Below the pieces are notes generated by a model. That model was not told where the DNA came from and searched no databases. It was given only the letters and a program-made list of their open reading frames with translations. From Deltaproteobacteria bacterium RIFCSPHIGHO2_01_FULL_43_49 (lineage in GTDB: Bacteria > UBA10199 > SPLOWO2-01-44-7), in assembly GCA_001798075.1 (NCBI GenBank), contig MGRG01000012.1:155852-219851 (forward strand): a DNA stretch of 64,000 nucleotides, read 5' to 3'. This document shows, in pieces, positions 25,892-33,600 of the stretch. Positions within the stretch are counted from its first letter, which is position 1. The number at the start of each line of letters is the position of its first letter. The position numbers and the translations under genes are program-made.

Positions 25892-27496
25892 ATGCAACTC
25901 CCTTATTCTTTTGGCCGCTACATTCTCACCAAAAAAATCGCACAAGGAGGGATGGCCGAGATTTTTAAAGCCAAATATCAAGGCGAAAGCGGCTTTTCCA
26001 AAGAGGTTGTCATCAAAAGGTTGCTCCCAATCTGGTCTGATAATCCTGATTTTACGAATATGTTAGTTGATGAGGCGAAAGCACTCGTTCATTTATCCCA
26101 TCCCAATATTGTTCAGGTTTTTGAGCTCGGGAAAGACCAAAAAACCTTTTTTATTTCGATGGAATGGGTCGAAGGAGTTGATTTGAGGCGACTGTTTTTA
26201 AAAGCCACCCAGGAAAATATTGAAATCCCTTTGAAATATACTCTTTTTATTGTTGGTGAGATTCTAAAAGCCCTCGATTTTGCTCATCATAAGAAAAACC
26301 CTAACGGCAATCTCTTGCATATTGTTCATCGAGATATTTCGCCACAAAACATTTTGTTGTCATTGGAAGGGGAGGTGAAAGTAGCCGACTTTGGAATTGC
26401 CAAAGGCCACCATCGCTCGCATGAAACAACGCAAGCTCAAGTTAAAGGGAAATATGCCTATATGTCGCCGGAACAAGCGCGTGGCGAAATGGTGGATGCC
26501 AGAGCCGATATCTATGCGGTGGGCATTCTTTTGTACGAGTTGTTAGAAAAAAGAAGGCTCTTTGATGGTGTGAATGATTTGGCGACTCTGGAGCAGGTTA
26601 GGGAATCGAGACTGCCGAGCGATTGTCTACAACAATGGCCGGGGGCCTTGCGAGCCATCGTATTAAAGGCATTACAACGAAAAGCGAATGATCGTTACCA
26701 AACAGCAGGCGAGTTTTTAAAAGATCTCCTTCGTTTTACAACACAGAGCAATTTGTTGACCAATGCGTTAGAGCTGAGCCTCACTCTAAAAGAGGTTTTT
26801 GAGGGGGAGCTTGTCGAAGAAGGGATGTCTGATGAGCATTCAGTAAACCGCACGCAATCGGAAAAAATCAGAAACGTAAAACCAATTCGTTATGTTTGGA
26901 GATCTGCCGCTTTGCTGGGCTTGGTTTTGACAGTCATTGTACTGATCAAGCCACCCCAAAAAACATCAGCGATTGCCTCTTTTGTCGATACGATTCAGCC
27001 TTCTTTATTAAAGGGTATTCCTTTTAAGGGATCCGTTACGATCGATGCCAGGCCTAGCACTGTTTCTGGAGTTTTAGAGTTTGATGGTTTGCAAAAAAAT
27101 TTTAAAACTCCTTTTCATTTGGCAAATCTCAATGTCGATGAAGAAAAACAGGGTTTAATTCAACTCACAACGGCCGAAGGAAAAATCATTTCTGAAAAGT
27201 TTGTCTTGGGGCCTAAAAATCCAACCTGGGTTAAAACCTTCTATTTTGAAACACCGAAGCCAGGCCAGCTTAAAGTATCCGCAAGACCTTGGGGGCAGGT
27301 CTATGTGCCCGGTGTTTTAGAGGGGAAGGAGACTCCGGTCAGCTCTCTTAGTCTTAAAGATGGTTCTTATGTGGTACGTGTTCACTATCCTCCAACCAAC
27401 CAATGGGTCGAAAAAACAATTCAAATTGCCAGTGGTTCACAAGTTATTTGCCAGGCCGATTTTGGTACTTCCGCCCAGATGACCTGCCGGAAATAA
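25892..27496 (+). CDS. Hanks-type serine/threonine protein kinase with C-terminal extracytoplasmic domain
   Basis: The frame is open from 25760, but that stretch is the palindromic element. The ATG at 25892 starts MQLPYSFGRYILTKKIAQGG directly at the kinase fold. The kinase domain (about residues 8-280) has the glycine loop IAQGGMAEIFKA, VVIKRL, the catalytic loop VHRDISPQN, VADFGIAKG, MSPEQARGE and DIYAVGILLYELL, so it looks active. One membrane helix follows near residues 335-355 (SAALLGLVLTVIVLI). A beta-rich C-terminal region of about 180 residues resembles PEGA-type or other small sensor domains. Ligand and targets are unknown. Confidence 0.9.
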   Translation: MQLPYSFGRYILTKKIAQGGMAEIFKAKYQGESGFSKEVVIKRLLPIWSDNPDFTNMLVDEAKALVHLSHPNIVQVFELGKDQKTFFISMEWVEGVDLRRLFLKATQENIEIPLKYTLFIVGEILKALDFAHHKKNPNGNLLHIVHRDISPQNILLSLEGEVKVADFGIAKGHHRSHETTQAQVKGKYAYMSPEQARGEMVDARADIYAVGILLYELLEKRRLFDGVNDLATLEQVRESRLPSDCLQQWPGALRAIVLKALQRKANDRYQTAGEFLKDLLRFTTQSNLLTNALELSLTLKEVFEGELVEEGMSDEHSVNRTQSEKIRNVKPIRYVWRSAALLGLVLTVIVLIKPPQKTSAIASFVDTIQPSLLKGIPFKGSVTIDARPSTVSGVLEFDGLQKNFKTPFHLANLNVDEEKQGLIQLTTAEGKIISEKFVLGPKNPTWVKTFYFETPKPGQLKVSARPWGQVYVPGVLEGKETPVSSLSLKDGSYVVRVHYPPTNQWVEKTIQIASGSQVICQADFGTSAQMTCRK

Positions 27497-27557
27497 AGCA
27501 CCTCCTGCATCATTTCGGTCAGTTTTGCTTTTATAAACACATTAAAACGCATTTAAT

Positions 27558-27574
27558 CTGGCACATTTTGTGCA
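27558..27574 (+). promoter_or_regulatory. Candidate sigma-54 promoter
   Basis: CTGGCAC, then TGTGCA, with GG-N10-GC spacing (GG 27560-27561, GC 27572-27573). It lies 65 bp upstream of the small gene at 27639. The -12 element deviates by one base from TTGCA. Confidence 0.45.
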
Positions 27575-27638
27575 TTGAAATTTTTCTAGTTCTCTTCCAT
27601 CAGAAAGGGTATGATCGGCTTCGAAAGAGGAGGTGACT

Positions 27639-27881
27639 ATGCAAAATAAAATGACTTGGGAGGAAATGAAAAAAACTTATCCCGACGAATGGCTTCTCAT
27701 TGTGGATTGCGAACATGATGCGTCAGGCCATCTTATTTCGGGGGTTGTCGCAAGACATTCAAAAGATGATCAAGAGGTCTTTCGACTTCCATCTCTAAAC
27801 AAAAGTTGTGCTTTTAAATATACAGGGGAGTGCCAATTTCCTGGTGGATTGAGGGCTCATGCTGAACATAACCATTTTTGA
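27639..27881 (+). CDS. Small protein of unknown function, partner of the retropepsin-like gene
   Basis: The 80-residue protein begins MQNKMTWEEMKKTYPDEWLL behind an excellent AGAGGAGG ribosome-binding site. The pattern 'W.E....YPdEWv.i.d' followed by 'G.v..h....e.' is what I have seen in small proteins encoded beside aspartyl-protease-like genes. Its end overlaps the next gene by 23 bp, so co-translation is likely. It has no signal peptide or membrane helix. A role as substrate or regulator of the putative protease is conjecture. Confidence 0.72.
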   Translation: MQNKMTWEEMKKTYPDEWLLIVDCEHDASGHLISGVVARHSKDDQEVFRLPSLNKSCAFKYTGECQFPGGLRAHAEHNHF

Positions 27882-28254
27882 TCCACGGCAACGGTATATT
27901 CTTTTCCCCGTTTTTGTTACAACAAAAGATGGTAAGCCACACGAGTTTGATGCGCTTCTTGATACCGGTGCACCCGCAACAGAGTTTTCGGATGAAGCAC
28001 TCAAGTATGTTGGTCTCTTGAAAGAGGCAAAAGAGAATGTTAAATTAAAGCCCGGACTTCAAACTCAAAAGTATGACAGGATTGTCCTTCCTCAAGTTGA
28101 GATATGTGCTCATCCCATCAGTGACTTGGAGGTCTATGTTTCCCATTTTGAAAAATCCTGGGGTATTAAAGCCTTGATTGGTCTGGATTTTTTTCGCAAA
28201 TTTCGAGTGACGGTTGACTATAAAGTGGGCCACTTAATCACAGAGCCTTTGTAA
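27859..28254 (+). CDS. Retropepsin-like aspartic protease family protein (clan AA)
   Basis: The 131-residue protein is the size of a single-lobe retropepsin, which would act as a dimer. It carries the catalytic triplet in DALLDTGAPATEF (Asp about residue 34) and the second family signature, a hydrophobic-Gly turn, in IKALIGLDFFRKFRVTVDY. No signal peptide is seen, so it is probably cytoplasmic. The gene follows the small partner with a 23-bp overlap and may be under sigma-54 control. Substrate unknown. Confidence 0.8.
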   Translation: MLNITIFDPRQRYILFPVFVTTKDGKPHEFDALLDTGAPATEFSDEALKYVGLLKEAKENVKLKPGLQTQKYDRIVLPQVEICAHPISDLEVYVSHFEKSWGIKALIGLDFFRKFRVTVDYKVGHLITEPL

Positions 28255-28272
28255 GCCATTCAAAAAAAGCAT

Positions 28273-28300
28273 CCCCGCCTGCTGACAGGGAGGTTTTTTG
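28273..28300 (+). terminator. Possible rho-independent terminator
   Basis: A short imperfect GC-rich hairpin (CCTG, CTGA loop, CAGG with outer C/G pairs) is followed by GTTTTTTG. It lies 20 bp after the retropepsin-like gene and would separate it from the next module. Confidence 0.45.
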
Positions 28301-28350
28301 CTTTTAAGACCCCCCCACACTTAAAATCTTTTATTAGGATAATAAATCTA

Positions 28351-28380
28351 TTGACAAGATATTTCCGGCAGTGATAGAAA
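28351..28380 (+). promoter_or_regulatory. Candidate promoter of the XRE/HEPN-like module
   Basis: TTGACA (28351-28356), an 18-bp spacer, then TAGAAA (28375-28380). The predicted +1 falls at the ATG at 28388, and no Shine-Dalgarno sequence is present. Confidence 0.4.
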
Positions 28381-28387
28381 AATTGGC

Positions 28388-29239
28388 ATGTTGAAAATGC
28401 GAATCCAATATTTACTGGAAATGAAATCAAATCAGGAACACCGTAACCTAACGATGGATGACCTTTCCGAAGCAACAGGGCTCTCTCGTTCTGCGCTCTA
28501 CAAAATGAATTCAGACTCAAATTACAATCCTTCCAAGGAAGTTATGGAAAAACTGGTAGTTTACTTCCAATGCACCCTTGACGATCTCTTTGATCGAACC
28601 ATCAGAGTCACCTTTGATCTGCGCACAGCATTCCCGGCGGAGAAAGATCTTTCCGCAAAGGTTATATCACTTTTAGCGGCCTCGAATGATGTTACGTTTT
28701 TACGGCGGCTATGGTTGCGTTACGAGAATCAAAGTGAAAGTGGTATTTTGGAAAGGGTGAGAGGAGGAGAAAAGGCTTTTATCTTCTTTCTTGAACTAGG
28801 ATTCTTACGAGAAGGCATGAAAGCCTTTAGGCGTTTACTGGAAGACAAAATTGCCTCTCAACTTTTTAAAAAAATGGATGCTGGTAGCAAAAAAGCATTT
28901 GAATCGCTCAAAAAAGAATCTGATGATAAAAATTCGCTATATGCGTTTCTTATAGATATCCGTAATGATGTGGTTTTTCATTATCAGCTGAAAGCATATG
29001 CTCAAGCGCTACACACTATTAAACAAGAGAAAGGGGACCTTGTGGTTGGTCAAACTTTTGCTGAGACTCGCTTTCTTGTGGCAGATGATATTAGAAGTGA
29101 AATAATGCGGACTTCCATAAATTTTGACATAGACGCCGAACACGAGAAGATGGAACGACTTAAAGTAGCCGCAAACAACCTGATGATTTTTAGCAATGGG
29201 TTTTCATTTGCATATCTAAAGCACCAAGGAGTTATATAA
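28388..29239 (+). CDS. XRE-type HTH protein with a HEPN-like C-terminal region
   Basis: Residues 1-70 form a Cro/C1-type helix-turn-helix (LTMDDLSEATGLSRSALYKM then YFQCTLDDLFD). The all-helical remainder (residues 80-283) has no family I can name. It contains IRNDVVFHY at residues 191-199. R192-N193-x4-H198 fits the R-(N/D/H)-x3-5-H pattern of HEPN RNase domains, and a helix with an acidic AETRFLVADDIRSEI follows. This suggests a DNA-binding protein fused to a possible HEPN effector or sensor. The next gene starts 18 bp downstream and is probably cotranscribed. The sequence is AT-richer than the flanking genes, consistent with acquisition. HEPN assignment is from one motif only. Confidence 0.7.
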   Translation: MLKMRIQYLLEMKSNQEHRNLTMDDLSEATGLSRSALYKMNSDSNYNPSKEVMEKLVVYFQCTLDDLFDRTIRVTFDLRTAFPAEKDLSAKVISLLAASNDVTFLRRLWLRYENQSESGILERVRGGEKAFIFFLELGFLREGMKAFRRLLEDKIASQLFKKMDAGSKKAFESLKKESDDKNSLYAFLIDIRNDVVFHYQLKAYAQALHTIKQEKGDLVVGQTFAETRFLVADDIRSEIMRTSINFDIDAEHEKMERLKVAANNLMIFSNGFSFAYLKHQGVI

Positions 29240-29257
29240 ACTCCGCTGAAACAAAAT

Positions 29258-30523
29258 ATGCCACAAAAATCTCAAGACCCAACACTAAAAGCATACAAGG
29301 CCAATGTCTCTGCATATAAAAATTATGGGGGAAAACTTAGTAATCTAAAAGAAGAAGAGTACTCATTAAAGCAACAGGAAAAGTCGCTAGGATCGTCTTT
29401 TGTTTCTATTCTTGCCCATATTATTCTTTTTTTTGGAGTTTCCTACTTTTCAGTTTTTGTGATTTCCGAACAAATTCTTTCCAAATTAAACTCAGAGCTT
29501 GGTACTATTGGGGCTGTTCTTTCCTTGTATGGAAGCATGTTTTTTGTCGCCTATGCTAGTGATTTTATAATTAATCTGGTCAGTTTTGGAAAACTCAATA
29601 AACTTAAAAAGACATCCGATCAAATACAAGAGCAGATCAAGGCAACTGAGGAATTAAAAACAAATGCATATAATAAATTAAAGCCTTTTGAAGAAGCCAC
29701 CTCTCATCACTATCAAGCCGAACTTAATCAATTCTTCGTAACCAATCTTTATCAGAAGAGGTCAGGGAACCAGCAATTTGAAGAGTCACTTTCGGAATTT
29801 GCATCCATGATTAAAGAAATATCGGCTATAAATTCTAGTTTTGTAACAAAAACTCATATTCCTCTAGAGGGGCACATAAAATATTTAGTAAAAAGAAAAG
29901 CAGATCACGGTTTTCAAAACTCAAAGGAAAATGAAGAGCTGGTTTCTGCTCGCAAACCATATACAGAATCTAACACAACACCCATTCCCCCTCCGAGCCT
30001 TGTGTTAGATCCTAGGGACCACCGTTTCGTTAAAAATGTTTTCGAGCCACAAGAGCAAAAGCGGCAAGAGACAATCGCTCCCGAAAGACTTTATAGAACA
30101 GCACGGAAAATTGATAATTGGGAAGAAATAAATAGAAAAAGAAAAATGACCGGATTGCAGGGCGAGGAGATCGCAGTTGCATTAGAGCAAGAGTTTTTTG
30201 AATCTATTGGTAGAAAGGATTTGGCAGATAAAGTCCGCCATGTTTCTGCCGAATACGGAGATGGTTTAGGATATGATGTCTTGTCATTTTTTGAAGATGG
30301 AAGGGAAAAATATATTGAAGTGAAAAGTACAACAACAGCTCTCAAATCTCCCTTTTATCTCTCAAGGAACGAACTAGGTTTTCTTAAAGACCACAATGAA
30401 GACACTTTTCTCTACCGAGTCTTAATTTCCGGCGATGTGCCGCAAATCATGATATTTACAAGCCGTGAAATTTTAGAGATGAATGAAATTATACCTGTGC
30501 AATACATGGTGCGAGTAAAATAA
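29258..30523 (+). CDS. Membrane-anchored protein with C-terminal DUF3883/PD-(D/E)XK-type nuclease domain
   Basis: 421 residues: an N-terminal coiled coil (about 10-45), two transmembrane helices (about 48-70 and 82-108), a second coiled coil (110-150), a helical linker with a PPP hinge (243-246), then a nuclease-like domain (about 297-421). The last part reads LQGEEIAVALE, GDGLGYDVLSF and KYIEVKSTTT. D340 and E354-x-K356 form the PD-(D/E)XK signature and E303 the helix-1 acidic residue, the arrangement of DUF3883 domains found in many restriction and defence genes. It is paired with the XRE/HEPN-like gene. A membrane-tethered nuclease of this layout is unfamiliar to me. Confidence 0.75.
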   Translation: MPQKSQDPTLKAYKANVSAYKNYGGKLSNLKEEEYSLKQQEKSLGSSFVSILAHIILFFGVSYFSVFVISEQILSKLNSELGTIGAVLSLYGSMFFVAYASDFIINLVSFGKLNKLKKTSDQIQEQIKATEELKTNAYNKLKPFEEATSHHYQAELNQFFVTNLYQKRSGNQQFEESLSEFASMIKEISAINSSFVTKTHIPLEGHIKYLVKRKADHGFQNSKENEELVSARKPYTESNTTPIPPPSLVLDPRDHRFVKNVFEPQEQKRQETIAPERLYRTARKIDNWEEINRKRKMTGLQGEEIAVALEQEFFESIGRKDLADKVRHVSAEYGDGLGYDVLSFFEDGREKYIEVKSTTTALKSPFYLSRNELGFLKDHNEDTFLYRVLISGDVPQIMIFTSREILEMNEIIPVQYMVRVK

Positions 30524-30671
30524 AGCAGTTAGTTCGCGAATCAAAAAGTATCTGGCTTTATTTGCAAGGTGACGGATTGGAAGCAGTTTCTGACGGAATT
30601 TGATCACCTTTTCTTCTCAAATCTTATTAAATTGATAATGAGCCGGCATCAATCCTGCATTAGCAGGTTGC

Positions 30672-33600
30672 GTGCGATTATTTGTTTTGCTTTTCTTTTT
30701 AGTCCTTAGTCCATGGTCATTGCCCCAAAGGGGCCCCTTCGGGGTCCATAGTCCTGCTTTTGCCTCTTCCAATGTTAACTTGGTGACCTCAGAAAATGCC
30801 AAACAAATCGCCGAGGCCTTTCAAATGCCGGGGTTGGGTAAATTCATTGGCGATCAGGCAAAACAAACGTTGGTCAAAGAGGTTGGTAACAAAATAGCAG
30901 AGTGGGCAGCGGAAGGGTTGCACACACTGATTGGACCAAAGACTATGGACCAAGGACCAAAGACCGTGAACATGAAGGAAGCTTTTGCAAAAGATCCGCA
31001 ACTTTCAAAAAAGTTAAAACAAGAAATTCAAAACAAACTTCAAGATTGGCTCCCCAAGATGGCAAAAAAAGCGATCTACGAAGGATTACTCCAAAAAGAG
31101 ATGGTGGGGGATGAAAATTTGGCGGAATTCAAGGAAATCGAAGAAGAAGTGGTTAAAGCCCTCAACACAACCTTCAATGAACAGGCAGAGCATTGGATGG
31201 GTGGTTGGTATGATCGAATGATAGAGGATGTTAAAGATAAATTAGGTCCTGCGGCAACAATTCCGCTCGAGGCATTGCCCCAAATTTTCAAAGGTTCTAT
31301 CGAGCCATTAAGGATCAGTAACCTTTTGGCGAATCAAATTGGCGATGCGATTGGTTCGTCCACTGTGAAGGGGATTCAGAACAACATTTTAAAAGTCCTA
31401 GGTGGGGAATTGCCAGACGAAGCGTTGAAATATTTAAAAATGGGTCCGGAAAAATTTCAAGAATATGCCGAAAAATATAAACAATATTTACCAGCCGCCC
31501 AGTTTGCAAAACTGAAAGATAAAGTGATGGGAATTCACATCGTCGACCTTCCCAACCAAGTTTATGGAGGTATTTTGGCCTCTTCTGCTGCCATGCATTT
31601 GGCTAAAGCATTTGCCGGAATGAAGGTTAATTTTTATGAACTCAAACGCGCCAAAGAGGTCATCGAAACAATGGTTTGGCAACTACGCAACAAAGAAGCA
31701 GTTTCCTTAAACCTGGGCGATTTTTTGGGGATGGTCAGAATGTTGGGCGATCAACTGGGTTCTTTTAACTGGGCTCCTTTAAAACAAGTTGCAAAATGGA
31801 ACCCTGCCAATCAAGTTTTGGAAAAATTGGACTGGTTCGAAAAGCAACTCAAAAAAGTCGATGACCTTTATGATCAAACAACCGGAAAGGTTTTGGAAGG
31901 GTTTGATAAAGCCATCGGCGAAATTGAAGGAGAACTTAAAAAATTTTCAGAAGGATTGCTCTCACCATTTAAAATTCAACCCTACAATTGTATTGTTGCG
32001 GAAGGGTGCTCTGACATTTTTTCTGAATTGCCTAAGCTGGACAATATCTTTGGTGAATGGGGAAACCAAACACCACTCGATTTGCTAAAGAAGTTTTATA
32101 AAGACTCCGGTCTTGAAAAAGATTTAGGACAAACAAACAAAAAGATTGCCGGCGCTTTGGCAGAAGCCGCCACTTGGACAGCAGATGTGCTCAACATTAC
32201 AGGGCCGCTCGCTGAAGTTTTGGATGTGGAAAAAGTACCGGCTCAAAATCCCTCTCAAGATTCCGACTTTGATCCTGTCTTTTTGCACAACGGCGAGTTT
32301 TATTATACGGCAACGGATGTCACGATTCCCGGTCCTTCGACAAGCTCAGGAGACCTCCCATTTCAATTCACTCGCATTTATCGCTCCGCCTCCAATTTCT
32401 TGGGCGTTTTAGGTCACAACTGGACACACAATTTCGCCGAAAAGCTTCTTTGGTGGGACTCGCCAGAAGGTGGAGGGTTTACCTACATCAGTCCTGAAGG
32501 GAAGAAATATTTTTTCAAAAAAGATGAAAAGGGAGGTTTTGTTTCGCCAAAAGATTTGTTTGTTCAGTTAATGGAACAGGGAGATGGTTTTGAAATGTTG
32601 TTTGAAAATGATGAAAAACATTTTTTCAATCGAACAGGAATTTTACAGAGTATTCAAAACAAAGAAGGGAATAAAATCAGTTGTTTTTACAATGAGCAAG
32701 GACAACTCATAAAAATTGAAGACACTTTAGGTAGGACCAACCACTTTTTTTACAAGAAAAATGGTTTGTTGGAGCGCTTCGAAGATTTTAGCGGCAGGGC
32801 TTGGCGTTTTGATTATAATGATGAGGCCGAGTTGATTGCAGCTAGCTCGCCCGGCACGCCCAGTTTTCCAAAGGGAAAAACGACCGGCTATCGTTATCAA
32901 AACCACTCTCCGGGGAGCCACAAAATGACTTTGGTGATGGACCCCAAGGGACAGGTTTATCTCCAGAATTTTTATGGAGTTGATGGAAAAGTTTTGGCTC
33001 AAAATTATGGCAGTGAGGAGATAAAAATCGAAGCTCGTTATGATGGACTCAACACATGGGTGAAGGATCGCCTCAACGTCATGCATCTTTATGAGCACGA
33101 TGAAGAAGGGCATCTGTTGCAACACAGTATTTTGAAGCAAGATGGGGTTTTGAAAAATTTGGGTCCTGCTGGCTTTGGGGCCCATCCCCCCACTCGCTTA
33201 CGCTCGGAGGGGATTATCCCAAAGCCATCACCCAAATTTTTCGATAACGGCAAAATGTATGAATACGATCTGTGGGGGAACGTTATTTCGATTACCGATC
33301 CTCAAGGAAATATCCGCAAGTTTGAAGTCGATGCCTCGAATCTCATCACGAAAGAAATTAATAATGGTGAGGAACGTAGGTATTTTTATGACGCCAATGA
33401 TAATATTATCAAAATTGAAGTCCCCTCCAAAAAGTTGGTGGTTGAGTTTGAGTATGACATGCTCGATCGCATGAGAGTCAAAAAAGAATATTTAAGCCCA
33501 ACACATGTCATCACAACCCGTTTTGAATACAATCCACGAGATCAACTAACTCGTGTTGTTTATCCAATGGGAAATGAGATGCGTTTTGAATATGATGATG

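Noticed and set aside
30565-30611. AAGGTGA/TCACCTT hairpin before the RHS gene as another family copy
   Set aside because: The interior is short and does not carry the GGGTGG/AGGNCCC ends; too weak to include in the family.
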